Positions 25,028 to 37,674 of a stretch of 64,000 nucleotides of DNA are shown here, piece after piece. Below the pieces are notes generated by a model. It made no database searches. It was not told where the DNA came from and saw only the letters and a list, made by a program, of their open reading frames with translations. Position 1 is the stretch's first letter. Every line of letters begins with the position of its first letter. The position numbers and the translations under genes are program-made. The stretch is from Molanna angustata (Eukaryota; Arthropoda; Insecta; Trichoptera; Molannidae): assembly GCA_963576475.1 (NCBI GenBank), contig OY754979.1:34819778-34883777 (forward strand). Direction: 5' to 3'.

Positions 25028-25497
25028 TGTATTAATACCATGTTCATATTAAGTAAGTACCTACTAAAGTAAGGTTAAGTTGGGTATGTTACTATCATTC
25101 CATTAGCAGCAAATTTATACCTACATACATTGCATTTTAACCAATCACCTTCAATAACATATTTTCATGAAACATTTTATTTATATACATATAATGTATG
25201 TTTGTAAGTACCTACGTACCTATATATTTTAAACGGGTACTTATAAACAAACAAATAATTGATGACTGTAAATATTTTTTTTAAATAAGATTGATGCTAC
25301 AGTAGACTTCAAAAGACAATACTTATATAGTACCTACCTATTTATTTATTTATTATAAAAATATAATTGAATTATGATGTATGAAGAGTTCAGAAACATC
25401 TTATAGCCAGGTCTATCTACTTATACATATGTATAAATATGTAGGTTAATACATTAATAGTATAATTAAACCTATATAGAGATGTACATAATATATA

Positions 25498-25500
<3 letters not shown>

Positions 25501-25582
<82 letters not shown>
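25501..25582. repeat. (AT)n microsatellite, left block
   Basis: Alternating TA, almost perfect. Confidence 0.95.
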
Positions 25583-25588
<6 letters not shown>

Positions 25589-25774
25589 AGCTACTTTTCC
25601 GGGCTATCCGCTCGTTTTCGTCCTGAAAAGGACGGTTTTGCCGACGTTTCAACCGAATATCATCGGTCATTATCGAGGCTGGTCGGTTCGCAAACGTAGA
25701 CACGGTGCGACTGACCTCCTGAAAAGGACGGTTTTGCCGACGTTTCGGACCTCCGGAAAAGTAGCTATACATAT
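25583..25774. mobile_element. About 190-bp inverted-repeat element lodged in an (AT)n tract
   Basis: Ends are perfect inverted repeats (ATGTATAGCTACTTTTCCGG at the left, its complement at the right). The interior carries a direct repeat of about 30 bp starting CCTGAAAAGGACGGTTTTGC (near 25624 and 25720). It sits between two long (AT)n blocks and is strikingly GC-rich compared with them. Confidence 0.8.
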
Positions 25775-25804
25775 ATCTCTACAATCCGCGAAAATTTATA
25801 TTTA

Positions 25805-25995
<191 letters not shown>

Positions 25996-26505
25996 TACGA
26001 TGGAAAGAATATAATATTATAGTCCACATATAACATACATACCAATATGTTCACATCACATTGACTAGATAAGTCGAATATAGAAAAACAAATTAGGAAA
26101 CTTAAACAATATTTGTTATAACAGACATATTACTTGTTATTTGTTAGTGGATATTGTATTGGATATGTTCCTACCACCTACACTACATATTATATTAGTT
26201 TGTTTGTTTATTTCGGCGACTAACTTTCACTTTCTGTATCTCAATAATTCTACTGTATGTATGTAAATATCTACCTATAATTCTATTTCAATGAACGAAG
26301 GAAATTAACATGAATGGTTGAATGATATCCAATAACAAACAAAACAATATACCTACCTAAGTAAAATAACGGTGTTGTATGGTATAAAGGTCCTGATCGA
26401 CGATCGAGTAAAACCGCGGTAGGTATAGGCTCTTACATACGTCGATCACCCACTTTACGGTGACTTCCTTCAATAAATTGTTCATTAGGTATACCTAACT
26501 ATTTA

Positions 26506-27952
26506 GCAGTGGCGTGTGAGGAGTTCTTCAGTAGGGGATGCCCCAACAAACATTTCATTCTCTATTTAGTCAGCCTCCATATCCTTCCTACATATTATGT
26601 ATTATGCACATAGCACAATTTACAAGCATTGTGTGAAGGTTGGAGCAAATAATCAAAATTGCATAATATTCTTGATATTTCAAATCTATTAATGAACAAA
26701 AAATTGCTTAGAATTATTCACAGATATCTATGTAGTGTCTCTCCAACCATTATCACAATCAAATTTACTAACACAAATTGTTTTCATCCTTTATTAATTT
26801 GTTCATAGATGTCGTGATATATTACATTAACATGTTAACGCAAAGGTGTATATTCTTATATTTAAATAATATTTATTTATGAATATCCTTACAAATTATA
26901 CATATCGTTATTTAAAAATCTTTATGAAATTCTTTACAAATTTTATAAAGTGTTATGACTTCGATTTTTGTATGAATAGAAAATGCAAAAAACGAATAAT
27001 CTTTTAAATATTCTATGAAATTTAATTATTACAATACAAAATATTCACTGTCCTTTTTGTTTCCCGACATTTTAAATTCAAACGATACATTCGGTATTAT
27101 TCGAATCAAAACAATGCAATATGCTAGCGCCAAACATCTTACAGCTAAATGAAAGTAACAGAATCTAGCGGTCACTTTTATAAATATCATGCTTAACCAA
27201 AACCATCAAAATATTCTTGCACCCATACATACAAACTGTTTAAGAGGCTTTCTAATATGCCTGGCATAAATTTTACTTTGTTTAACTTTGTTCATTTAAC
27301 CATAATAATATATGGTATGCTTAAGTGTATCGGACATACTGCTTTGAATACCTATTAATGACAAAAGTAAAAAGAGATTCACAGTTTGTAACAAAACAAA
27401 TTGAGAACGATAGAGGTGTTCTGACATTTAGCTACCGTTATCGCTATCAAAATTGTCAATGTTTCTTCCTTGGAAGCAATGTTACAAATGTATCAAAGTC
27501 AGTGTTGCAAATAAACAAAAATAATTACAGGCAAATTGAGCCTATAAAGGACAATTTTTAATATCCGTTAATATTTGCGCTGAAAAAAATCGAAACTTTT
27601 TTATAATTCGTGATAAACGTTCTTTAATTTTCTCATATTGAAAAAAAATCATACAACTATTTTTATTTAATTTTCTTTTAATAATAAACAATTCCTTGCA
27701 CCCTGAACAAGTGGTGAGTTTATTGCCATATGGCAATTTCTTCCAACTAACCAGTGTTTCCAGCCCAGAGAAGCAATATTTGCGTGAAAAATTAAATGAA
27801 ATAATTTTTCCTCTGTTGGGGATCGAACCCAGGACGCCCGTAAATAACACAAACGGCTTTCCAACTGTGACACGGCGGACGGCATTTTGTTATTTTTTTG
27901 GATTTCGATAGTCATGCCGGGCATAAAGGCATGTATGACTCGCATGCCACTG
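26506..27952. mobile_element. About 1.45-kb element with CAGTGGC termini, containing a SINE
   Basis: The left end CAGTGGCGTGTGAG is complementary to the right end CGCATGCCACTG with two or three differences. The 8-bp flanks (CTATTTAG / CTATATTT) are partly alike, as for a decayed hAT target duplication. No transposase is recognised. The inverted repeat is short, so the borders are moderately supported. Confidence 0.5.
27680..27900 (-). mobile_element. tRNA-derived SINE
   Basis: On the minus strand it starts with an A-box-like TGTCACAGTTGGAAAGCC and a perfect B box GGGTTCGATCCCC. The body contains CTGGTTAGTTGGAAGAAATT and ends CAGGGTGCAAGGAATTG. The same body occurs at 8408-8545. Confidence 0.8.
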
Positions 27953-28646
27953 CTATATTTGTACGTACCTATCATTCCAGTCAATTAGAGAATTAGGAAT
28001 ATCTACAAGTAAATATGATAACAGCAATTAAGAGAAACATTAATTTATCAATAACTAATTATTTGATTACTTTTATTATAAAAAGTACTTCATAATTATT
28101 ACGTGATAAGTTGTCACACATTTGCCCATTGAAATAATATACCCAGGTATAATGGGATACAAATATGTATATATAACTTACATAGTTTATAAAGAAAGAC
28201 AATAATACTAATGTTATTTACATACATACATAATATATTTAGTGGTTATATTGGTATGGTTGTATTTGGTGTTGTTACGCGTTAAAGACGGGATATTCCC
28301 TACAAGTAGGGATTTTTTTTTCTTTTTTTATAATTTTTGTAAAAGTTATTTCTGTTGTCTGCACAAAACGTTAAAACAGTAAGTACCAATGTTTTTTTTA
28401 ATAATTATAGAAGACATGTTTCATTACATCATATAAATTAAAATAGTTTTTTTTTACAATTTCCTATTTGTCATATAGTTTTAAATATTAGATTAGACGA
28501 AGTTAATTTGGAGTTATGGCAACATTATTTAGTTTATTTGACCGACTGACAGTCATACCAATATTACCATGAAGTGCAGTGTAACTCTGAATAGTGAATA
28601 GTTACATGAAAACATAGTGAAAATAATATTGATATAAGGTTGGTTA
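27953..28646. other. AT-rich intergenic DNA
   Basis: Nothing recognised. Confidence 0.4.
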
Positions 28647-28700
28647 CACTGAAAAAAATAATACTATGACCGAACTGACTACTTGCATTTTAGCCAAACT

Positions 28701-29040
28701 GTTTGTTATTAGTAGTAAAGGTTTGTTATTAGTAATAAAGGTTTGTTATTAGTAATAAAGGTTTGTTATTAGTAATAAAGGTTTGTTATTAGTAATAAAG
28801 GTTTGTTATTAGTAATAAAGGTTTGTTATTAGTAATAAAGGTTTGTTATTAGTAATAAAGGTTTGTTATTAGTAATAAAGGTTTGTTATTAGTAATAAAG
28901 GTTTGTTATTAGTAATAAAGGTTTGTTATTAGTAATAAAGGTTTGTTATTAGTAATAAAGGTTTGTTATTAGTAATAAAGGTTTGTTATTAGTAATAAAG
29001 GTTTGTTATTAGTAATAAAGGTTTGTTATTAGTAATAAAG
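28701..29040. repeat. 20-bp minisatellite, 17 copies
   Basis: Unit GTTTGTTATTAGTAATAAAG, virtually identical in all copies; only the first has one substitution (GTAGTAAAG). It lies inside the MITE at 28647-29157. Confidence 0.97.
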
Positions 29041-29077
29041 GTTTATCTATTTATGACTGTGCTGCTTGACTGAGTGC

Positions 29078-29113
29078 ACAAAACATTTGGTTGCACAAAA
29101 CCAAATGTTTTGT
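29078..29113. other. Perfect hairpin
   Basis: ACAAAACATTTGGTT and AACCAAATGTTTTGT are exact complements separated by a few bases, inside the MITE. Confidence 0.8.
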
Positions 29114-29159
29114 AGTCACTATAGTTCGGTTGATTTTAACATTATTTTTTTTCAGTGTA

Positions 29160-30556
29160 CGTACTACATATGTATATAAAATATCACCACACGTAACACA
29201 ACTTGGTATATCGAATTGGCCTTTTGTTGTGTTATAAATAATAGGTATATCCAATAGATTATGGTACCTACATATGTATATATGTACATAGGTGGTGAGG
29301 ACATATGTAGATGTTGTATTTATATCATATTAGGTATAAAATTACGATATTATTACATACATATGTACCTACCTGTTATATTACACAGGTACGAGACTAC
29401 ATACATGCGATGTAGGTAAACAAATAGGAAAAAAAAACGATTTTACAAAGTATCAATAATCAGGTATGTAACTTGTAGGTTTGTTAAAATACTTGTCCTG
29501 GCAGTCTCGTACTATTGTATGTTATGTATGTATGTACATATGTATGTATGTAGAATTAGTACATAATATTATCTTCCACAGAAATGTTGTCTTCCCGTGA
29601 CTTTATATTATTATGTAGGTATATTTACTTATGTTATATATAGAAAATTATTTACATGTTGTGTATATTATGAAACTATGTATTTACTATCTAACAATGT
29701 ATGAAAGTCTTCCATGAAACTTGTCATAATAGTTATTATACTTACATACATATTATACCTATTCATGTTTTGTTTAGAAATAATGTTAATATGAATCATA
29801 TTTTTTGTAATTCTCTTGTCTTTGTATAATAAAACAAACCTATTCTATCATTAGGTACATATATTTATACTTAGGTACCTACATTATTACAATGGTCACA
29901 CACTGTTACCTACTACTGATACCTATATACCTACTTATTATGTACCTACCTATTTATGACATATTATGTAATATATGTAATATAATGGTTTTGAAGAATG
30001 TCAAATAATGTGACGGTATTGAGTGTTTAGTCTATGTAGTGACAATGAAAGTAATCCAAGTCTTCCAACAATTACTTAATGTTTGTTATTTATTTATTTG
30101 TATATTATGTATGTAAAATCATATTTAATTGTGTCTAGTAGGTATATGAGATATATGTAATATGTTATTATGGCATAATAATATTAGGTACGTCAATTGA
30201 TTTGATTAAATAATAAATAAATAAAATGCGTTTTTTCAGTCCTCAGAAGAAAAGAAATGTTTGTTCTTGGAAAGAGAGACATTAGATTGATTGATATTTA
30301 CCTACATCAACTAAATATAACTACATATCATATACCTACCTATGTAACTATATAGGTACTTGATAGAGTCAAGTATATAAATGCTATGCAATCATAAAAT
30401 ACTTTTCGTGAAATGATATTTCAAAAATTAAAGAAAATTTGTGAAGTACCAGAAAAATACATATATTTGGAAAATATCATAAAAAATGCAGTCGAAAAGT
30501 ACTGAAGCCTGTGTAAACATTTCTGTTTTCACAAAAAACGAAAGCTTATTTTCAAG
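29160..30556. other. AT-rich intergenic DNA with TAGGTA/TACCTA-rich simple sequence
   Basis: Many GTATGTA and TACCTAC words, no gene seen. Confidence 0.4.
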
Positions 30557-31060
30557 ATATGATAACAAACACAGAATGTACTGCAAAAATGTGTCCCTAT
30601 ATTAGGAAAACTGAAGATTGTATCAACACAGAACGTGCAACAGAAATGTGCCCTTTTATTAGGAAAACTGAAGATTGTATCAACACAGAACGTGCAACAG
30701 AAATGTGCCCTTTTATTAGGAAAACTGAAGATTGTATCAACACAGAACGTGCAACAGAAATGTGCCCTTTTATTAGGAAAACTGAAGATTGTATCAACAC
30801 AGAACGTGCAACAGAAATGTGCCCTTTTATTAGGAAAACTGAAGATTGTATCAACACAGAACGTGCAACAGAAATGTGCCCTTTTATTAAGAAAACTGAA
30901 GATTGTATCAACACAAACGCACTACAGATATGTGCCCCTTTAAAATTAGGAAAAACTGCAAATTGTATCAACACAATTGTAAATTAGGAAAACTGCAAAT
31001 TGTATCAACACAGAACGTACTACACATATGTGTCCCCTTATTATGAAAATTGCAGATTGA
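30557..31060. repeat. 57-bp minisatellite with open reading frames
   Basis: About seven to eight copies of a 57-bp unit (for example AACTGAAGATTGTATCAACA), identical in the centre and decayed at both edges. Because 57 is a multiple of three, long frames stay open on both strands. The 142-codon plus frame (30559-30987) starts at an ATG and repeats MCPFIRKTEDCINTERATE. There is no known domain and no evidence of splicing or a promoter, so I do not call a gene. Confidence 0.85.
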
Positions 31061-31234
31061 TTCATTAGAGAATATTGGCAAGTCACTACTTTTGAGAAAT
31101 TAAATTTCGTAATTTTGTTAATTTACTGGAAGAATTATCACACAAAATGAACATATGTATGTATGTGTGTAATAAAATAATATTACATACATATGTTCAC
31201 CACACAAACCAATATTTTTGACACATCATACCAA

Positions 31235-31394
31235 CTATGAACTGAGCCTACATATGTATTACCTATCTATGAACTGAGCCTACATATGTATTACCTATCT
31301 ATGAACTGAGCCTACATATGTATTACCTATCTATGAACTGAGCCTACATATGTATTACCTATCTATGAACTGAGCCTACATATGTATTACCTAT
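31235..31394. repeat. 32-bp tandem repeat, 5 copies
   Basis: Unit CTATGAACTGAGCCTACATA plus TGTATTACCTAT, exact in all five copies. Confidence 0.95.
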
Positions 31395-31593
31395 CTAAAT
31401 TAATTACTGCAATACATTCATCTCATTGTTTGTTATTTAAATATTGATCGATGTGCAACAATAGAAATAATCTTCTTTAATAATATGTATGCCAGGAACT
31501 GTCACAGGTTTTTATTTACATAGATCGACGATATTGATATAATGTAGGTTATATAAATGCAAGTGTCGACTGATCGAATGGCGAATGAATTGG

Positions 31594-31686
31594 TTCATTG
31601 CAATTACATAAGTAAATCTTACAATAATAACATAATGGCAGTTCATAGTAATTACATAACTAAATCTTACAATAATAACATAATAG
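31594..31686. repeat. Two-copy direct repeat of about 47 bp
   Basis: GTTCAT(T/A)G followed by AATTACATAA(G/C)TAAATC and the ACAATAATAACATAAT block occurs twice back to back. Confidence 0.75.
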
Positions 31687-32804
31687 AATATGATAGCAAA
31701 TAGTGATCGTTCAGAGGTGGAAATTCGAACGAAATTAATTTATTTTTTATGTTTGAAAAGTCATTGGACCTGATCTATGTCAATGTAAGAATCACGTGTG
31801 TAACAACAAAACGGTTTAAAGTTTCCTTTTCACATATTATTGCAAAGTGTATGTTGTTAAAGTACCTACCATTTATATTATTTCATAGTATATTATGTAT
31901 TCTTCTTTAACATGTTCTATATTTGAATTGAAAACAACTGCGTTTGACATTGGCAGTAGCCAGTATGAAAGTAAACGATCAATGGTTTAACGTGAAATGT
32001 TTTTTTATTTAATTAAATGTATTTATAACAGAAAATAAATATTATCTTTCTGCACTCCTCCTCCATATAAACTTTATCTACAAGATATCTTTCACAAACA
32101 GTTTGCTTAAAAATGAGTCCGAAGTTTTGTCTGTAGGTGTATCTAAGTATATTTTATATAGATTTGACAAAATATTTTCGTTTCAACTGTTAAATGGCTA
32201 ATTATGATAATATATATATTTTACATATATACACAGTGACAGTAAAATGTATTTCCAAAAATGTCAAATTAATAATTTAAAACATGATCTCATTATGTAC
32301 CTACAAGGTACCTATGTATGATGATTTCCTAAAAACACATACATATATGAATAAACATTTTGTCAATTGTTAATTTCACCATAAATTGATTTATAATAAT
32401 TATTATTATTATAATGAAGCCTAACGAGAATCCAGCTAATTATAGGGCTAATATGACAATAATGAAATGTAACAATAAATAAGTACATATATTATATAAA
32501 TATATGTATGTAGGTATGTAAAATATCTACTTAAGTTGAATAATAATAATAATATTAATTTACGCTATTGTTGTTGTTGAAATTCAATGTGATTGTTTTA
32601 TGGGAAAGTTACGGAATATTGATTGCAATAGATGTCTAATCAAAATAAAATGTTAAATTACTTGTTCATTGTCTATTTTCATACCCTTCCACCCTTCACA
32701 TTTCCTTGAGAACATAAAGTTAAATGGGATTTCAAAAAAATGTACATGCACTTTAAAATATGACAAAAATTTCCAAAACTTTCTAGCATCCTAGTCTTAT
32801 TTTA
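31687..32804. other. AT-rich intergenic DNA
   Basis: Nothing recognised. Confidence 0.4.
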
Positions 32805-33526
32805 TAACTAGTTCCATGTAACACAATAGATCAAACTGTCGATAGCGATAGTATGTATAGTGTAAGAATAAGAATCAAATTATAAACCCATAAATCCAAA
32901 TTATTGAATATTTTAAGATATTTAGTTTTCTATACAACACATGTAGGTATGTATGTCAAGATAGGACAGTATGGAGGTCAGTCCTCTTTCTCTACCCGGA
33001 ATATGAAAACAGCATGATGGTATGAATATATGTTTGGAGATTAAGTATCAAAATATTAAGTCTTCTTAAATATTGTGTATAAGCGACTGCCATACAAATT
33101 TTATGAAGCGATGTCGTCACAAAATTCAATTTTTATAAAAATTGTTAAAAAATAATTGTGATGTACTACTACAATGTTTATTTTTTTTATAGAAAATTAA
33201 ATTATCTAGTTGGGGTGTTTCGGCTTTTTACGATATATTTAAAAACTTAGGAAATATAGGCAGTTAAACATAAATTTATCATAAAAAAATGTTTTTCTTA
33301 ATAAATGCACACGGATATACGGATTGTATACGGATTTACTCCGAATTCTGAGTAAATCCGTATACAGAACATATATGCTGCGAAGCCTCTAAGTTGGTGT
33401 TTTTTTACTTCAAAGTTGGAAAAACCGTGAAAAATATAGACCCTGCATAAAATCTCGCGTATCCTGGCTTGATACTTTGTCGATATGTTAAGAGAACAAA
33501 GTTCTCTTGAACAAATTGACAGTTGG
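32805..33526 (+). mobile_element. Repeat family A, internally deleted copy
   Basis: Colinear with the 14272 copy from AACTAGTTCCATGTAACACA, with an internal deletion near 33300. It resumes at ATGCTGCGAAGCCTCTAAG and ends at AATTGACAGTTGG. Confidence 0.75.
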
Positions 33527-34009
33527 ATTATTTTTAAAAAAATATCCACAACAATTGGAGATTCATATTACATATTTACAATATAGGGCTACTAAATACA
33601 TGAATTTTAAGAATTTTAAGTGAGTAGCCACAATACAGTGGCCAATTTTCATTCTCGTTAAACAGAAAATGTCTCTTCTGGAAAACCCTCTTCCCTGAAA
33701 CCAAGGTTTTGAGGGGATCGTGGGCTGGATTCCAGCGTAGAACGTTCCTGTTCAAATACGAGTCACTGACAGGTGATCATTCCATCAACGCATCTTAAGG
33801 TTTTAGACGGAACAAACGCAATCAAAAGTTGGGATCTGCAAATGGGATAGGTTCACACCAGAAGAGAAATTTAATTTTGCTAATATTCGATGCTAAGGTG
33901 GACAGGAATCCAGGCCAAGGATATGTCGTGATTATCAGACTTAAGTTTAAACAATTTTTATTTTATAGAACATAAATTGAACATAAAAGATAATCTACAG
34001 GGTTGACAA

Positions 34010-35290
34010 TGTTAAAAGAATTTTTTTGGAATGCACTAAGAGAGTTTGACAAAATCACAGCATTAGATATTTTATATAAAAATTGTCGTCTTATTATTAG
34101 TAGAGATTCCACGCATTCCACTTGAAGAGCACTTGATAGGGGAACTCTTCATCGCCCCCAAAATGATTCTCAATGACTTGGATTGAATCACGCCAAGTTT
34201 TTTAGCCAGGTGTTTAGGAAATGGGTCAAAGAGGATTGATCCATAATCAAGATGACTACGCACAAGTGCATTAAACATTATTCTAAGAGTAGATGGCACA
34301 CCACCATACTCTAGCTACTGCTCTCATAATATTGAGACCTAATTCACATTTAGTCACAATTTTTTGAATGTGAGGCAACCAGGAAAGTTTGTGATCAAAT
34401 ACAAAGCCGAGAAACTTATGTCGTGTGACAATTTCAGAAGGTACACTTTCAAATTTAATTGATAAGGGTGGGATGAATCGCTTCCGAGAAAATATTTGAG
34501 CCTTGTTTTTAGTAGATGATAGTTTCAAGCCATTATTGACAATCCAAGAATTCAAATATTGTAGAGCACTTGAGATATGATGAGCTGCTTGAGTTAAATT
34601 GTTAAGAATGATATAGGTTATTATGTCGTCGATAAAATACAGCCTTTTAATAAACAGTGGAATTGAACTATCCATATCATAGGTATATAAAATAGGGCTT
34701 ATTACAGAATCTTGGGGCAGACCTCTGCATAATTTTCTATTGAAAGTTTTAGAGGATGTTTAAATAATGATGGTTCTTTCAGTTAGGATATTTCAAAGAT
34801 GCCGGTTTCAAACATAAAATTTATCAAGGAGAGGAAATAATCAGAAGCAGAGACAGAAAAAGCTCTTAAAAAACAAAATTGTCCAGCAGAGAAGTAATTA
34901 CAGATTTCAATTCATCTAATGTAAATGGAGAGTCTAACCAAGAGGAATGAGAAGTGAATTTGTCTTGTGTGGGAATATCATCTGTGGCAGGGGCTGTTTG
35001 GGGAGCTAATTTGTCAATAAATGCTGAAATGACTTCATCTGAAAATTTTCTAGCCCTAGGAGGGAAAAATACGGATCCAAACTTCCGGATGCTGGTCCAT
35101 ACGGATGATATCGAAGAGCAAGGCGATAAAGATTCACAAAAACTGCGCCAACTTGGTCTTTTTTTCTTTTTGAGGATACGCTTAGCGTTCACTTGATCTT
35201 GTTTTGCTAAAAGATAAATGAATCTAAGGTCAAATTTTTACGGTACATGTGAAAAGATTTTTTACGAGCATGCACAATTTGGGAACATTC
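34010..35290 (-). pseudogene. Decayed non-LTR retrotransposon ORF2 (reverse transcriptase)
   Basis: Minus-strand fragments in RT order are an RT N-terminal/linker piece with SSWLDSPFTLDELKSVITSL (34866-35192), a palm piece with QDSVISPILYTYDM and YFIDDIITY (34283-34730), and a thumb piece with LVRSHLDYGSILFDPFPKHL (34072-34299). The catalytic FADD box is altered to IDD. Frames change and stops intervene. It differs from the telomeric elements to its right and resembles I/Jockey-group RTs. Its 5' side abuts the first TTAGG array. Confidence 0.8.
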
Positions 35291-35401
35291 GTTAGGTTAG
35301 GTTAGGTTAGGTTAGGTTAGGTTAGGTTAGGTTAGGTTAGGTTAGGTTAGGTAAGGTTAGGTTAGGTTAGGTTAGGTTAGGTTAGGTTAGGTTAGGTTAG
35401 G
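35291..35401 (+). repeat. Telomeric (TTAGG)n array 1
   Basis: About 22 TTAGG units with one variant (GTAAG near 35350). It marks the left edge of the telomere-like domain. Confidence 0.97.
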
Positions 35402-35439
35402 TTTTTTTTTTTTTTGGATTGTTAGTCTGTTATTGTCTC

Positions 35440-35645
35440 CCTTGCTTATAACAATACAAGATTGTGTTCATATTTAATTTTGTTGAGAGTCTTAGTAGTT
35501 ATTTGTATTGTGTTTATTGTGTTTGTGTTGGGATGGGAGGGATGACGGCTGCGGCCTTATTCGGGACCTTCTCCGCATTTGCGTTACTGACAAGGGAACC
35601 ACAGAAAACCTTGTCGGAGAAGCTGACCTATCTAGGTCTTCCGTG
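35440..35645 (-). promoter_or_regulatory. TRE1 conserved 3' UTR RNA module
   Basis: Holds CCTTG (35440) with CAAGA (35457; one pair lost compared with TRE4). The two-part stem is CTTCTCCG (35568-35575)/CGGAGAAG (35615-35622) with ACAAGG (35590-35595)/CCTTGT (35609-35614). The hairpin is GACCT (35625)/AGGTC (35634). Coordinates are plus strand; the element RNA is the complement. Confidence 0.7.
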
Positions 35646-35979
35646 ATGTTATGGTACTGACATCCGGCATTTTTGTGTGTAGTGTGTGGGTATGTTTATT
35701 GTGTATTGCGTGATTAAGTTTGTGAATATTTGTGAGTGTATGTGCTGCTGTTGTTTTGTTTTGTTGTGGTGTATTTTTTTTTTTTTTTTAGACATGTGCT
35801 GTGTTTGGGAATTCAAATTGTTATAGGTATGAAATAAAGGAGTATGTTTTATTTAATTTATTTAATTTGGCTGCCTTCTGGAAAGTAAATTGATTAAAGA
35901 AAAATAAAATTGATTAAAGAAAGATAAATAAAATAGAATAGGAAATAAATTGTTGTAAAGGAGTAAGTGTTGTCTGATA

Positions 35980-37622
35980 TCATTTATTTAGTTTGGCCAC
36001 CTTCTGTGCCACTAATTCCAAAAATTCAATGTATTGTGGATTGTTTATTGCTTCTGTTCTATTTTTGGAGTTTATGTTTTTTCTTTGAAGAAGCATTTGG
36101 ATGCTCCATCGCTCTCTTTGGAACATCGGACAATTTTCGATTATATGGTCTATGGACTGTTCGCTGGTGTCATCGCATTGGCATAGGGCGTCATCTACTT
36201 TTTTGAAGCGATGTAGGTATAATTTGTTCGCTCCGTGCCCTGTGAGCATCTGTGTGAGGAAGTATGAGATTTTGTTGTATTTCCTGAATGTATGTGCTTG
36301 TTGTAAGTTGTTAAAGAATGTCTTAGTGACTTTGCCAGTTTGCGATTCAGCATATCTCTGTTCCCATTTGCTCAGGAGGTGTTGTCTTATAAGCCTTTTT
36401 GCGTGACTCAGCGGAAATTTATCATATATTTTAACAGTCTTTGTTTTTGTTGCTGCATCTTTTGCAAGTTGGTCAGCTCGTTCGTTGCCCGGTATTCCAG
36501 AGTGTCCTTTAATCCAAGCAAATGTGCACGTTGTGCCGTTTTCTTTCAAGCCTTTGCAGGTGTTTTGTATGGAAAAAACAAGCCGGTTAGTCGGGGCTCC
36601 GTTTTCGAGCGCTTTTATTGCAATTTTGTAATCCGATAAAAGTTTAACCTGCGAGTGCTTTTGTCTTTGTTTCGTTAGCCATTCTAGCGATTCTCTGATG
36701 GCTACGAGCTCAGCCTGAAAGACGGTGCAATGGTCTGCCATGGGAAGCTTTTTGGTGGCTATCTCTTTATTATCATGGTCAAAGGTAACAAAAGCTGCTC
36801 CAACTTTCCCTTCCGTTTTGCTACCATCTGTATAGATGTATAGGGTATCGGCGTCAGTTGTCGAAGACTGCTCGATGTTGCCGAGGTATTCGGTTTTCAC
36901 CCCTATTTGTTCGGTTGGGTGCGGGAGTTCTTTAATCTTTACCTTGTTCTGGAGCCTTACGTCCGAAGGGAGTAGCTCTTGGATGGTACCTTTTATTTTG
37001 GTGTCGTATATTAGTGACAGCTCTTCCACCTTCAAGTCCAGTGGCATGACTCCTGTTATTGCTTGGACGGACGTGAGCGATGTTGTTCTGTATGCCTTGC
37101 ATATTCTCAGTGCGACCGCCCGTTAGACGATGTTGAGCTTCTTGCGGATGTTTTGCCTTTTCGCAGCGTCCGCCCAGACGCTGGACGCATAGGTCACTAC
37201 TGGCTCTGTAATGCCATGGTATATGGTTTTAATAGCTTCAGGGGGCAGTCCCCATGTGGCTTTTGCCATGGTCGTTAATTTATTAGTGATGCCAGTAGCT
37301 TTTTTCAAATCGTGTCCACGTGTTTGCTCCAGTTTAACTTGTGATCAATAGTGACCCCTAGTACTTTGGCGTCTTCAGAGAGGGGGAGTGGCTGGCCATT
37401 CATAATAATCTTTGGTTCTCTCACTCTCCTCTTAGTCATGAAGAGCGCCTTTGTTTTTGCCTCTGAAAATGAAAGCTTTACTTTTGTTCCCCATTGGGAG
37501 ACCGTATCGAGAGTTACGTTGGCGATCGTTTCCAGAGTTGGAGTGTCAGCTGCTTCAATAATGAGGAAGACATCATCCGCGAAGGCTTGGATGTGTACGT
37601 TGGGATGGAAAGGCAGTTGAAG
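35980..37622 (-). pseudogene. TRE1 ORF2 fragment (end of RT, RNase H, C-terminal zinc motif)
   Basis: Starts in the segment before FADD and runs to the TAA at 35980. Compared with TRE4 there is a CAA to TAA nonsense change at about 37122-37124 and a one-base deletion in the poly-T stretch near 37305. The downstream frame is open (355 codons) and keeps the RNase H motifs YTDGSKTEGKVGAAFV, QAELVAI and GNERADQLA, and the CQCDD...DHIIENC motif. The third acidic motif reads LLSDYKIAI against LLSDCKSAI in TRE4. It cannot make a functional ORF2 protein. Confidence 0.9.
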
Positions 37623-37645
37623 GGTTAGGTTAGGTTAGGTTAGGT
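37623..37645 (+). repeat. Telomeric (TTAGG)n mini-array between TRE1 and TRE2
   Basis: About 4-5 TTAGG units separate the broken 5' end of TRE1 from the A-tail of TRE2. Confidence 0.9.
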
Positions 37646-37674
37646 TTTTTTTTTTTTTTTAATTGTGTTTTACA

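Larger units (their letters stand above)
28647..29157. mobile_element. 511-bp MITE carrying an internal minisatellite, TA target duplication
   Basis: Ends CACTGAAAAAAATAAT and ATTATTTTTTTTCAGTG are inverted, with the ACCGAACT block also mirrored further in. Both sides are flanked by TA (28645-28646, 29158-29159). The interior is dominated by the 20-bp tandem array and a perfect hairpin. Confidence 0.85.
35402..37622 (-). mobile_element. TRE1: 5'-truncated telomere-targeted non-LTR retrotransposon
   Basis: Minus-strand copy beginning (3' end) with an A-tail read as T15 directly after TTAGG repeats. It contains a 3' UTR and the C-terminal half of ORF2, nearly identical to TRE4 (56188-63757). 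It breaks off just upstream of the RT FADD box, where TTAGG repeats resume at 37623. Truncation at the 5' end is the usual outcome of incomplete target-primed reverse transcription. Confidence 0.93.

Noticed and set aside
28701..29040. CRISPR-like direct repeats
   Set aside because: The 20-bp units are contiguous with no spacers, inside a eukaryotic MITE.
30597..30974. Minus-strand 125-codon open frame across the 57-bp minisatellite
   Set aside because: It is the mirror effect of a repeat unit divisible by three and lacks any domain.
35464..35646. 60-codon plus-strand frame found in both TRE1 and TRE4 (also 56252-56434)
   Set aside because: It starts at GTG and lies antisense to the structured 3' UTR. 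Conservation is explained by the RNA module and by TRE1 being a recent copy.
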